Origin: Cladophialophora immunda
Lineage: Eukaryota > Ascomycota > Eurotiomycetes > Chaetothyriales > Herpotrichiellaceae
Assembly: GCF_000835495.1 (NCBI RefSeq)
Contig: NW_015622543.1
Coordinates: 248,001 to 312,000 of the forward strand
DNA: 64,000 bases
Direction of reading: 5' to 3'
In this document: positions 23,706-34,215 of the stretch, piece by piece
How positions within the stretch are numbered: position 1 is the first letter of the stretch
How the letters are laid out: each line of letters opens with the position of its first letter
Program-made: the position numbers and the translations under genes
Notes under the pieces: model-generated
Databases searched by the model: none
Told to the model about the DNA's origin: nothing
Seen by the model: the letters and a program-made list of their open reading frames with translations, nothing else

Positions 23706-24406
23706 CTTCGGGATGATATGTCGATGGGAATGACGGGGCAGCGCTGATAAACGTGTAATGAGAGCCAACGGTGGGTGTGGGTGTCAGACGTAGATATATC
23801 CTCGAGACATGAGTTGCGAGATCAAGAATGGAGGGAGTTAAGGGGAAGGCTGTAAGGTTATCGATAAGGAAGAACATCTGCCGACAGACTCCTGACGCAA
23901 ATTCCTAGACGTTTCGTACTAGTGCGAAGTCGGCTGAGCACAGACTGGCCGATACTCCGGCTGGTGGATTCTCTCCATAGCTTCTGATAGGAAGATACTG
24001 AGAGCGTGGATATGCTTAGATGGACTTTTCGAAGCAGTGGGTCCTTCGGTCAAAGGACGATGTAACGATTAGGGGTGCTTGGCCTCAATCTGATAGCCTT
24101 GGTCCAAATGACTGGCGTGGACCTACGGAGGGGCTGTGTAACTGTTCGGGGTAATATTGGGTGACTGTAACGACTATTGCGCGAGCAGACGGATTTTGTT
24201 GGTTCATCGGGTTTTGACTTTTCCCTTGCTTGGACGTCAGAACTCTCTAAGGGGACAAGAGGCGAGGCATATGTCGGAAGTGGATAATATACCACTTCAC
24301 ATAGCGTTGAGGCTTACGAACTCTCTCTCGTATTGCGAAGCTCCACGCTAGATAACGCTCGGATTGATTCCCGGACTTGGGTGCTGAGGTAATAGTTCAT
24401 TCTAAC
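23706..24406. other. Divergent intergenic region
   Basis: About 700 bases between divergent genes. Only short frames with non-ATG starts occur. No repeat or RNA was seen. Confidence 0.35.
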
Positions 24407-25079
24407 ATGGGATCGCCCAGTGTCACTCCCAAGCTTACTATGTCTGCTCGTCCTTGCTCCGATTTAAGTAGCTACCGTCTCGTCCATCTTGTCAGTTCTC
24501 ACCCACAGCGACCATTACAGCTACGCACTATGAAACCAAATCCTCCTACTGAGACTCGGTCCGCCTCCGGCGTAGTCGAGGGAACATGGTCCTCTGGACT
24601 TTTTGAGTGTTGTTCGCCGTTGGAAACTTGTAAGTACAAACTGGGCCCCTTTTACCGTCCGCATCTAATTCTCTGAATAGGTTGTATGGCATTATGTTGT
24701 CCATGTATCCTATTTACAAAGACGCACACGCGTGAGAGCGACGACGCATGCTGCAATAGGATTTGGATGGTATGGGAACTTTTATTTTCTTGAGTATACG
24801 CTAGCTAATCTCATACCGAATTGATATTACGACCAGTTCTCTGCATACAGCCTTTTGATGGGCTTTGGCGGCAACCGCCTTCTCCAGTGCATTTATAGGG
24901 GCAAGATACGTGCGAAGTACGGTATCAAAGGAAACTGGTTCTCCGATCTCTGTACGTCCTGCTGCTGCTATTGCTGTGCACTGGTCCAGGAGGATAAGGA
25001 GTTGAAAACCCGGGCTCTTGGAAGCAATTCTCCGACAAATACACCTTATTCCTCTCCCAGCAGTATGAATATGCGTTGA
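24407..25079 (+). CDS. PLAC8-family cysteine-rich protein
   Basis: Three exons, 24407-24629, 24681-24769 and 24837-25079, give 184 aa with exact frame closure. Introns are 51 nt (GTAAGT, TCTAAT, ATAG) and 67 nt (GTATGG, GCTAAT, CCAG). The PLAC8 domain is assembled across the junctions: WSSGLFECCSPLETC ends exon 1, CMALCCPCILFTKTHTR is in exon 2, and IRAKYGIKGNWFSDLC followed by CCCYCCALVQEDKELKTR is in exon 3. The CCPC motif and the CC..CALVQE motif are the two hallmarks. PLAC8 proteins associate with membranes and influence ion or cell-size control; the fungal role is not defined. The N-terminal 60 residues are low complexity. Start ATG at 24407 is the first in frame. Confidence 0.82.
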
Positions 25080-25494
25080 AGATAGCCGTCGAAAGACTGA
25101 GAAAGCAGAACACATTATATATGGTGGATATTGGTAAGCATATTCGGATTAAACTTCGAATCATTTTATTCTTTACTTTCCTTTTCGCTTAAAGAGGGGA
25201 GCTTGATATACACCCGCCCTCTAAAGAAGCTACAGTATCGAAATTGCGTTGCACGTATATTTAACGCTTATCTTAAATTTCCTCTTTTTCTTCTTGCCTT
25301 GCACGACGATCAATGTTGTTGTCCATAGATGAGTGTGATGAATAGATTTCTGCTCGTCTAAGTGCCACTTGGGAATAGCGTTGCTGACAAGTGGTGGTGA
25401 TAGTATGTTCCGGTCCGAAAATCCGTTTATACGATGTTACGGTCAAATAGAATTGCTGCTTGCACGACTTTACGTTGTGTATCTAATTTACACG
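25080..25494. other. Intergenic region
   Basis: Downstream of the PLAC8 gene. AATAGCGTTGCTGACAA at 25374-25390 resembles the left end of the MITE at 40.5 kb. Confidence 0.4.
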
Positions 25495-25950
25495 CTAAGC
25501 ATACCACACTCTTGACCGTTGAAATGTTCTCTCTCCCTAAGATCTTTTCCTTTAGGCCTAGTACGTGTCGAAGTAGTTCCTCAGCTTCGAAGAACTTACG
25601 TTGATTAAGTAATACTATCGCGAGGTTTGTTATACTAGTCTAAGTATCCGGATGTTTTACGCCTAATACTGTTAGGCATAGCTGTAGCTCATTTCGGTGT
25701 AATGCTTCTGCTTCTGTATGCTTCTTTTGTTTACCGAGTACTGTAGCTGGATTGTTCATAGCTATCTCCCTAAACCTGTCTTCGATAAAGCTGTCAAATC
25801 GGAGAATTCTTCGAAATAGTCTCTTAGCAATCTCTAATAACCGGCTTTAGCTGACTGTATTGCTAGTCTGTTGATATGATTCACTTCGTTCCAGTTTGCG
25901 TTTGTTTGAGTGTCTCTATGCATAGCTAGTTTATCTGGAGGCCCTAATAA
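25495..25950 (-). pseudogene. Relic of kinesin-light-chain-type TPR repeats
   Basis: On the minus strand one frame, interrupted by stops, reads as tandem TPR units: HRNELQLCLTVLGVKHPDT, then ITNLAIVLLNQRKFFEAEEL and LRHVLGLKEKILGRENISTV. This is the G..HPDT/NLA...Q.R..EAE pattern of the TPR arrays found at the C-terminus of fungal NB-ARC/NACHT (NLR-type) proteins. A stop replaces a residue after HPDT (near 25640). No nucleotide-binding domain is visible nearby, so only the repeat end survived. Elevated AT content and transition-type changes fit RIP. Confidence 0.65.
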
Positions 25951-26346
25951 AATATGTTCCTGTATTCGTTATAAGGGGATCAAGATTAACAACCGGGAAA
26001 ATGGCACCTATTAATACAATCTGTGAGTAGCTGACTTTCGTAGGTGCAGCACTATTTTAGCTAAACATTGATATTAATAATAGAATAAGGTTATTCATAA
26101 GCAATAAGCTAGAAATAAACAATGCTATTATTACTTACTTTGTAAATAAATCACCGTCTGACGGAATTCAAGGCAGAAGCGAACCCGGAATGTATAACGA
26201 AAGGCGACAGTCGTCATTTCGTCGCTATTAAATGGACATAGTTACTCTTTCATTCCTACACCATTATACCGATCGCTACTTTCTCGATCTAACTATCTAA
26301 CTGAGGGACTCCCTCTTACAGCTCCAGTGGCGCCGCTTCCGTCTAA

Positions 26347-26605
26347 ATTTTGCCATTGAGGGGTCATAGGCTTAGACCCTTACAGTATCAAGACGCATTA
26401 CATCAAATCTTTACTTTAGCGATGGACGCGTGAGCCGAAATCGACATCGTTGATGGTGGTGGGTTTCCTATCATATATCCTAGTATGGATATAGCGCCCC
26501 TTTCGGAATTTACGAAAGCGATTGATTATACTTTTCCTAGTCTACCTCATGATCATATAATCCAGCTTTAGGCAGAGCTAGACCGAGGACAATGCGCTAC
26601 ATATC
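26347..26605 (+). pseudogene. Fragment of a type III PLP decarboxylase, second copy
   Basis: One plus-strand frame reads QYQDALHQIFTLAMDA, stop, then AEIDIVDGGGFPIIYPSM, IAPLSEFTKAI, and a stop where LWAE is expected. It aligns in order with YQDAIHQVSTLVIDA, FLDFGGGWAVKYPGM and LWAEPGR of the intact decarboxylase at 26855-28174. Upstream, FCH-stop-G corresponds to FHVGS, probably with a small frameshift. It is clearly a decayed relative in the opposite orientation, ending about 250 bases from the end of the intact gene. Confidence 0.75.
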
Positions 26606-26854
26606 ATCCAATTATATCAGAGCTGGGATACAGCATGGCAGTTTTCAATCAGATACTTCACATTCTACTGGACCTATACGACCAACTGTCGTAAGAGAGT
26701 GCAAATGAAGTTTTTCATTATAAGTATTCCCTATTTCTCATTGTTGTCGGACACCTTCTTCGTTCTCTACTGAGTTGCCAATAGGTATGCCCAGCTTGCG
26801 GATGTGGCTTATAACAGCCTACAAATTCCTTTCCAACTTCGACCTGCGTGAGAA

Positions 26855-28174
26855 CTAGTCTTGTACTTTCTTGATCTCGAATGTGGTAAAACGGTTAAAC
26901 GAGGATCGCATAACCCAGCCGTAGGCGCCGACTCCTTCTATCTCAATATAGTCGCCATATGTAGTATCAGCAGGTAGATAAAAGGGTCCTGGCATATAGT
27001 CATTATCAGAAGTCGGCCCATAGAATGTGAATGGTATATTTGGTTGGTCTGGAGGTGAGTCGCGAAGTAGCTTGACGGAGTAGCGCCATTTAAGTTGTGC
27101 AGCATCGTAGAGGATCCCATAGGGGCCGGTATTAAGGTATAGGTGTAGCCCACGCCGCTCCTCGACCCGAACGATGACTGAATGATACCTCGCGGAAAGC
27201 CACCGGCCTGGCTCCGCCCAAAGGTGGGTAGTAGGTCCGAATGGTAGGTTGCAAAAGGTATGATAGATCGATTTGGTATAATCTGAAAGAGGAGGGGGTA
27301 ACATTCCAGGATATTTGACAGCCCATCCACCGCCGAAATCAAGGAACCTGAGATTAACTCCAGCGTCTATCACTAGAGTAGAGACCTGATGTATTGCGTC
27401 TTGATAGTCTTTGGGTGACATTGCCTGGCTTCCCACGTGGAAAGATACTCCCACCTGCGGAGTCACTCGTCTTACCTCTTGTAGTAAAGCTATAGCATCT
27501 TGCCCAGCCCCAAACTTTGACCCAAGGTCTAACTTAGCGTGTCGTGATTGTACCTTGATACGGACGCATAAAGTTAGATCTGTTGCTTGCTGAGAACCTG
27601 AAGAGGTAGACTCCACAATCTTGTCTAATTCTTTCGAGGAATCGAGACTAAACACTCGGACGCCGTAAGAGTAGGCCTCCCGAATAGCTTCTTGAGGTTT
27701 CACCGGGTTCATGAAACATAAGGTAGATTCCGGTAGAAGGCTCTTGACGTATTTTACTTCGTTGATAGAAGCACCTTCGAACCACGTGATACCGCTGTCG
27801 TAGAGTAGCTGTAGTAAACCAGGGCAGTCGTTCGCTTTCACTGCGTATATCGATTGGCCTGGAAACAGTGTCTTAAATTCCTTTGCTGCCTCTGCCGCTT
27901 TGTTTCGATGAATGAGAAGTACCGGGTGTATTGGTTTGCAGTTTTGAACGACTTCAAGAGCGTTGTGCCAATCTCTGTGGTCGACCGGACTGCCATAGTA
28001 TTTGTCTAACAAAGAAGATGGGGTTGAGGTAAAGCTCGATAGGCCCATTGTCGCATGAGCGGTAGTTTCGGTAGAAGAGACATTATTTTTCTCGTTGGAT
28101 ACTATGTCAATGCGTCGTAGCGGTGGGAAGCGACCCCTGGTAGACGTGGCAAACCGATGATAAGAAACTGGCAT
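26855..28174 (-). CDS. Type III PLP-dependent decarboxylase (ornithine decarboxylase-like)
   Basis: Intronless, 439 aa, ATG at 28174. The alanine-racemase-fold barrel carries YAVKAND with the PLP lysine Lys113, FHVGSQ (His246), DFGGGW (280-284) and AEPGRW (320-325). The C-terminal half has GPTSDNDYMPG, where eukaryotic ornithine decarboxylases have GPTCDS.D, so the catalytic cysteine is Ser389 here; the aspartate is kept. It ends with GVGAYGW. The reaction is decarboxylation of a basic amino acid (ornithine, lysine or similar) to a diamine. The N-terminal 60 residues are extra and unconserved. The Cys-to-Ser change argues for a divergent specialised enzyme rather than the housekeeping one. 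A decayed copy lies tail-to-tail at 26.4 kb. Confidence 0.85.
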   Translation of the reverse strand: MPVSYHRFATSTRGRFPPLRRIDIVSNEKNNVSSTETTAHATMGLSSFTSTPSSLLDKYYGSPVDHRDWHNALEVVQNCKPIHPVLLIHRNKAAEAAKEFKTLFPGQSIYAVKANDCPGLLQLLYDSGITWFEGASINEVKYVKSLLPESTLCFMNPVKPQEAIREAYSYGVRVFSLDSSKELDKIVESTSSGSQQATDLTLCVRIKVQSRHAKLDLGSKFGAGQDAIALLQEVRRVTPQVGVSFHVGSQAMSPKDYQDAIHQVSTLVIDAGVNLRFLDFGGGWAVKYPGMLPPPLSDYTKSIYHTFCNLPFGPTTHLWAEPGRWLSARYHSVIVRVEERRGLHLYLNTGPYGILYDAAQLKWRYSVKLLRDSPPDQPNIPFTFYGPTSDNDYMPGPFYLPADTTYGDYIEIEGVGAYGWVMRSSFNRFTTFEIKKVQD

Positions 28175-29399
28175 ATTTGCACCCCTCTCAATATTAGTAT
28201 TTGGTGGAAGAAGTTATACTTTAGAAGAATGTCGCTACAATTAATAGTCTATATGGCTGGAGAAATAATCTCCTTTTATATGAGGAAGGTGACTGAACCC
28301 CTCCGGGAACTACTTTCTAAGGGCTACGTTTTCGAATACTCTCACCCACTAGAAATAGAGGAACCCTATCTGCTTACTCAGGGACAGAATCTAATTAACT
28401 ATTGCGGGGACGTAGTAATTCTTACGCAGACAAGGGAATAAAAGGGCCGCATTAGCTTCGAAGGAGAAGATTATGGTGATATTTTCTCGTCTCTATTGCC
28501 AAAGGAAACGATGCACACTAAGCTTAAACAGGGTATACGGTTATATTTCCTTCCTAAGCGAGATGAGGAAATGAGGCACACTAATCGAAAAAGAAAACGT
28601 ATAGTCATACATCACACCACGTTTACGATCGTGGGGCTGACTCCGATAACTCTGATGAGGCTTAGATCGAAAGAGATGCATATCGTCAAAAGCATGTGAC
28701 CTGACATCGCCCGGATGGAGCTGCATCGCTACCCGAGGGATCGCGGAATCGATCAAGTTCTTATCATCGGTTCTGCATACACAAGTCCTCCGCCGTATAA
28801 CCATCCGGACTCGAAGAGTAGTACTGTACACACAGCCGCCTGTAACATAAGTCCAGAATCCTCAGCCAGATCCGTCGCGATCCAGCCTACAGGGATAACC
28901 GCAATTGCAATGTGGATTTTCATCATCAACCCCAATATTGTCATCCTAGGTAGACTAACCTACATTCATCCGATCCTGTGGGGCTACATCATCCTTACAT
29001 CTCTTACAAAACGTTGTACAGTAGTATCGACCAGCATTGCCGTTAGGATTTGTATCTCGAGTCTGCCTGCGTTGTATTGGATTGCTGCATTGGAGATAGA
29101 AAGGTGCGCCGGGCAATGGGAATTGCGGAGGAAATGGTAGAGTAATGCTTATGTTTAATATGTTGCTCGTCGCCATGACTCTCACTGTTTTGGCATTGTT
29201 TCACCACGTAGTAATTACACTGCTGGAGGTTGCCGTTTACGTAGGGCCAAAGAGCAATGTTGCTCAGCAGACAGACTTGGCTGGTTAAGGGTTAGTGGAG
29301 TGGGCCTAGCCCTAACCTAAACCGAACCAAAACCCCGACCCGAGCCATGTCAAAGCCTAGAACGAACCCTTCAACGAAATAATCCCCTCAATAGCCAAA
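28175..29399. other. Intergenic region with possible membrane-protein fragment
   Basis: No firm gene. An ATG-started plus-strand frame (28715-29140, 141 aa) is overlapped on the minus strand by fragments reading EIQILTAMLVDTTVQRFVRD and MTILGLMMKIHIAIAVIPVG. These recall the first helices of fungal rhodopsin-like integral membrane proteins, possibly joined by a 42-nt intron. I cannot complete either into a gene, so both remain candidates only. Confidence 0.25.
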
Positions 29400-30677
29400 T
29401 CATAATCGACTCTTGATAACCATAGCTTTTTCAGTCTTGTCCCATGTTGATTTTAGAAACAACTCAATAGGAGTACCTCCAGCCCCTTGTACTCCACCAC
29501 CAGCTGCCACAGACTTGGCTAATCCAAAAGCGCGCTTGTTCGGACGAGACGCTTCCTGTACTGCGTACTTTTGCACCAAGCCTCTATGGACAGCGCGAAA
29601 TTTTGCCAGATTTCGAAGACATTGGTTGTACATATCCCTGAGTTCTTCATGGTCGGTAATAAAAGCTCTGAGAGTGCCGGAAAAATTGGCTTTCAAATCG
29701 TCAAGGAATCTGGCGTGGGGTGACGGCATATACTCATGCATTTTGTGTAGATAAGTTGCTCCAGGCTCACTATGCGAGATATCGAAAATAATGTCAAACG
29801 CCCGGAATAGGGATGACTGAGCCGCAGAGATACCCACATAGCTTCGAGAGGCGGATGCTTCGTCGACTCCCGCATAATGTACTCCTCGTGGCAGAATAAG
29901 GTGCCACCCGGCAAAGTATGGGCGTATATCCCAGTAGAATACCTCCGAATTCATCTTTTTAGTCTGGATCAGGATCGCTAATACTTCGTCAAAAGAAGCT
30001 TGTGCATTTTGAAAATGCCGCTGAATTAAGCCTGGATCAGGCTTTGATTGGCGAATTTCAAGGAGGATGCTGAGAAGACTCCAAAGCGCTTGGGCCCCAG
30101 CGACTTCCACGCAAACACTAGTAACTGACGTTCAGTATAATAGCTGGATGAGGCCGGGGTTGAGGCAGTAGCGAACACACCTGACTTTATAGAACCATGA
30201 CTCGTCCTCGGTACCCGTAAATGTTAAATCAATTGACACGTTGTCTAATGACCACCCTCTAGCGGGATCTTTCCGCCGCGAATTCCAAAGTACTGTAGAC
30301 GCATAAGTCCCTAGGGGTGCTATACCCAGTTCCTTACTTAGATAGCTTAGAGGGAGAGCAATCTGTTCTGGAAGCGTTTCTAGTGGTGGCCCGAGACCGT
30401 TACCCCAGATATATCCGTGTGCGACAAAGGTTAGGATCACCAGTAGCCGCTTTTTTTCGGCAGTAGATAGACCCGCAAAGTCGTCCCATTGATAGAGCGG
30501 AAGTTCGTCAACTTTAGTTCGTAGTCTCAATGACGAGATCGCTTCGTGTAATGGTGGATTGACAATAAGCTCCTCCACTTGCCGAAACTGGGGGGGAAGT
30601 GAGAAGGCAGAAGGAAGCTGAGGGACAAAGGCAGTCCATTGCGAAACTCCGTACTGATCAAGTTGGCTTAGATTCAT
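29400..30677 (-). CDS. Indoleamine 2,3-dioxygenase
   Basis: Exons are complement 30677-30181 and 30117-29400, 63-nt intron (GTGTGT, ACTGAAC, ACTAG), exact frame closure, 404 aa. The haem enzyme opens the indole ring of L-tryptophan to N-formylkynurenine, the first step of the kynurenine/NAD route. Landmarks: FVAHGYIWG, LPEQIALPLSYLSKELG, YASTVLWN, FTGTEDESWFYKV, YFAGWHLILPRGVHYAG, GISAAQSSLFRAFD, MHEYMPSPHARFL, and FRAVHRGLVQKY with His343 as the expected proximal haem ligand. GAGGTPIELFLKS near the end is the GTGGT-type substrate loop, with the first Thr replaced by Ala. Length fits fungal IDOs. It is divergent from the DHA1 transporter with about 500 bases between. Confidence 0.92.
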
Positions 30678-31182
30678 GACTGTTTGCAGTCTTTATCTCA
30701 GTATATGCCGTGATAGAAGGGAAGCAAATAAATGTGCGGATATAGTTATGTTAAATACTAGGCCGCGGTTCGAGAGCAAAGTTAAATAGGAGTGTGAAAT
30801 TGGCGCCGTATCCATTTCAGTGTTCCGTGAGATAATCGGATTTCGTGATCAAGGTAAAGTAACCATGTAAGCAAGGGAAGGAAGCATATGTGGCGAATCG
30901 AAGGCGTAAGCAACATGCTCCGCTCTAGTGAGACTCAACCCCTTACAAGTCGATTAAAATGATCGGCTTTAACGGGAAAGATAGGTAGAGATATGTCTCT
31001 AGCTGATAAATGGGTATCTCTTTCGTGGAAATCCACTGTACACCGCATGAGGTTAACTTTACCGGGGTGGACTCTCTACTTCGTAATTAATATTGCTCAC
31101 CTATTAATATTTGAACCTAACATACGATTTGTACGTCCTGGAGACTGAGTCTTCTCACTTCCATACTCCCACCGGAAACACG
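30678..31182. promoter_or_regulatory. Divergent promoter region of IDO and DHA1 transporter
   Basis: About 500 bases separate the two divergent start codons. No consensus element was recognised. Co-regulation is only suggested by the geometry. Confidence 0.35.
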
Positions 31183-32814
31183 ATGCTCAGCAAGCTATAC
31201 GTCAACTTCATTCGGCGCCTCCGGAGGACTTGTACGCCCAAAAATCCATCGGCCAAGCCAGTTTATCTCAGAGTTCGGTCTTCCAAGGCATTTATAGTCA
31301 GTTCCTGCACTCTTGCTATATTTACCGATTGCTTTCTATATGGCATCGTGAGAAACTACGTGACCGAAACCCGAATTGAATTGGAATATCTCATAATCTT
31401 CTAGGTTGTGCCTGTTCTCCCTTTCGCGTTATCTCAACGCGCTGGTGTTGCTCCCAAAAATGGTATTACTGTACCCCGTTCCTCGACTCAAACCCCTATC
31501 TAACAAGCACGACTAGTTGGAATTTGGAGTTCAACGCTCTTAGCTTGCTACGCAGGGACGTGGCTTCTTGCATCTCCTCTTGCAGGATACCTAACCGATT
31601 ACTTCACATCCCGCCGTACAACGTTCGTGATCGCTCTACTTACGTTGAGCGGGGCCACGGTTCTCCTCTACATCGGCTCTTCCATCAGCGTCCTGGTACT
31701 GGGACGTATTTTGCAAGGAATATCCAGCGCCTTGACGTGGACTGCAGGATTTACGTTAGCAGTCGAGACCGTTGAAGAAACCGAAGTGGGAAAGACAATG
31801 GGAATTTGCAGCCTCGGGACAAACCTGGCTCTCCTTTTTGCTCCTGTCATCGGTGGATTATTACTCGAACAAAGTGGATATCATTCGGTGTTCGCAGTGA
31901 CCTTCGGCCTCCTGTCTCTGGATATGGCGTGGCGACTGGCGTTAATTGAACGGAGCGCAGCCGCGCCGTGGTTTGAATATCAAAAATATGAATACTGGAC
32001 CGTCGCATTTGGAAACAATGGAACTCCCAGTATCATACCGTCGCCTATCCGAGAAGACATTCCTCACCTAGAGCCTCTCTGGCTTGAAAGCGAGACTCAG
32101 TTATTCGAAAAATATGGCGGATCCGGAGAGTTTACTGCGAGAGATACGTGGTGGGCAAATTTTACTCGGACTATATCGCCAACACTACGCTTACTTCGAA
32201 ATCCTCGTCTTCACGTCGCGCTATGGGCCACTTTTGCACAAGCGACGATGATTACGTCTTTGGATGCTGTGCTTCCACTATTCGTGCGAGATACATTCAC
32301 GTGGGGAGCACAGGGAGCAGGACTCATCTTTATTCCTGTTGTGTTACCGACCTTCCTGGCTCCGTGGATTGGACAAATGACGGACAAATATGGTCCCAAG
32401 TGGATGGCGGCTTCAGCATTTATTTTGGGATGTCCCATCTGGATCCTTATGAGGCTTATCACCCACGGTGGAGTTGGACAAATCGTTCTCCTGTGCATTT
32501 TCCTCGCGATGCTTGGTATGACGACAACACTTGCAACACCACCACTGATGGCAGAGATTACATTCACGGTAGAATCTCAAACACGAGTTCAGCCAGGAGC
32601 TTTTGGATCTAGAGGGGCTATCGCACAGGCATATGCTTTGTATTCTTTATGGCTTGCTGGCGGGCTTTTGGCCGGTCCGCTCTGGGGTGGCTTTGTCTTC
32701 AGAATTGGCGGTTGGAAGACAATGTCTTGGACATTCGGACTGTTAAGCGGGATCACCATGGTGCCAACGATTCACTTCACTGGCGGAAAGTTGAATTTGG
32801 CAAAAATCACCTGA
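31183..32814 (+). CDS. MFS transporter (DHA1, 12-TM, VMAT-like)
   Basis: Exons 31183-31347, 31405-31462 and 31517-32814 give 506 aa with exact frame closure. Introns are 57 nt (GTGAGA...CTAG) and 54 nt (GTATTA, TCTAAC, CTAG). TM1 reads RSSKAFIVSSCTLAIFTDCF and crosses the first junction into LYGIVVVPVLPFAL. Motif A is eroded (GYLTDYFTSRRTTFV), then GRILQGISSALTW for motif B and MGICSLGTNLALLFAPVIGG for motif C. A long central loop (about residues 240-300) precedes the second half, ending with GPLWGGFVFRIGGWK. It is a plasma-membrane or vesicular antiporter of small organic molecules. It might move a tryptophan catabolite, given its divergent IDO neighbour. Confidence 0.85.
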
Positions 32815-33281
32815 TGCGATAGGATGGGGCTGTGCTTGTAGACAGGGGAACTTTTAGTATCAAGATATGCAATTAAGGCCGTTTCACTGTACGGTTCCTC
32901 TATTAGGAACGATAGCTATCTACTGTGCTTAAAGCTAATATCACAGTAAATAGACGGATAGTGCTATCAGAAGCTTTGTTGTTAGCTAACCTAGACATTG
33001 TGTCTTCTTGCAACCAATAACCACGACTGTATAGAGAGATGTGTTTTGGAAGAGCTCACATCCACATAGCTCTTCGGAAGAGAATGTTGTTCTCGGCAAA
33101 AGTATAAATCATTCCGGATATTTCTTTCATTTACCCATAATATAGTAGAATCCGGCCATTCCTTTGGTGCCTTTCCGATGTACCTGAGATTGAGATTAAC
33201 GGTTAAAGATAAGAATGAATTATTTACTATCCCTTACTGTGAATGCCAGATATTTAGCCAACTTTTCTGCATATAGGGTTC
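32815..33281. other. Intergenic region
   Basis: AT-rich, no gene recognised. A short imperfect inverted sequence, GAAGAGCTCACATC...AGCTCTTCGGAAGAG, lies around 33049-33080. Confidence 0.3.
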
Positions 33282-33479
33282 TTAATCTTCGGCTTCGCTA
33301 TCTTCGTCCGTAGACGTTGTAGAATAAATAATCTCCGTTGATGCGAACCATACGCTCCGTTGGTGGATTATCCAGCCGCAGGCTAGAATAACCATTGTAA
33401 GGGTAAATAGAATAACTCCGATAGGCGTAAATACGCCATATATTAGCGGTCTCTCTAACCAAGAGGCATAAACAGACAT
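33282..33479 (-). CDS. Small hypothetical membrane protein
   Basis: 65 aa, ATG at 33479. One strongly hydrophobic segment (about residues 12-38, IYGVFTPIGVILFTLTMVIL region) is followed by a polar tail ending in acidic residues (STDEDSEAED). No family was recognised. It could be a true single-pass micro-protein or a fragment of a decayed gene. Confidence 0.3.
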   Translation of the reverse strand: MSVYASWLERPLIYGVFTPIGVILFTLTMVILACGWIIHQRSVWFASTEIIYSTTSTDEDSEAED

Positions 33480-33860
33480 CTTAATTATCTTGTAGTGGCC
33501 CAGAAGGGCGGAAGAGACAGAATTAAACTTATATACAATGGTACCCTCCGTCCGTGCTTACCTCTCAATATACATCGGAACTTCGGACTTTGGATCAGTC
33601 ACAAAGCCGTCATCAAGATTCGTACACCGTGTTACTTTGTTTGTATCGCTACCATGGCCTGTTTCATAGCTGTACCGTTGCCAAACGAGCGCTACACCCT
33701 GGATAACGATAGGAGTGTACGTATTGTTAGAGTAGGCTCACTATCAATACACAGTTATTGTGCCTGAGAGTCTATTTGCTATTTTTGTATGGTTTCCCAC
33801 CTACTTAGTGATAAGCTGTAAAATAACTAAGTGTGCCCTATGGAGAGGTGTGTGCTCATG
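33480..33860. other. Intergenic region
   Basis: No convincing gene; a plus-strand frame at 33495-33767 is unremarkable and unconserved to my eye. Confidence 0.3.
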
Positions 33861-33864
33861 AGAT

Positions 33865-34215
33865 GCGTACACTAACTCTGGGCGTACGCTTACGATGATC
33901 GTCCGCCGATAATCAGCGTACGCTATTGATCAATTTTAGAATTTGACGGATGTGGGCAAGCGTACACTAATGTTGAGCGCATGCCCATGATGAGTGGACG
34001 CTAGTGATGAGCGTACCCTACTAATCTAATTTTAGAACTGACAGAAGTAGACGAGCGCACACTAATATACAGTACAGGCTGATATTGATAGCACACTAAT
34101 GTTGAGCGCACGCTGGGAATAAGTGTCCTCTATTATTATGCGTGCGCTTTGTTGATATCGGAAGTAACTAAGCGCACACCAATATTAAGTGTACGCTAAT
34201 ATCCTATTACGAATT
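33865..34215. repeat. Degenerate minisatellite, about 96-bp higher unit
   Basis: A core of the type GCGTACACTAATGTTGAGCG recurs many times with transitions (for example around 33970, 34055, 34100 and 34170). A longer unit beginning AATTTTAGAA occurs at 33932 and 34028, 96 bases apart. Variation between copies is mostly C/T and A/G, consistent with RIP acting on a tandem repeat. Confidence 0.65.

Noticed and set aside
28715..29140. 141-aa plus-strand frame as a gene
   Set aside because: It overlaps equally open minus-strand frames, and the minus strand looks more like a membrane-protein relic; neither is secure.
29283..29335. GGGTTAG and CCCTAACC near each other, telomere-like
   Set aside because: Only one copy each, not a tandem TTAGGG array; probably chance.
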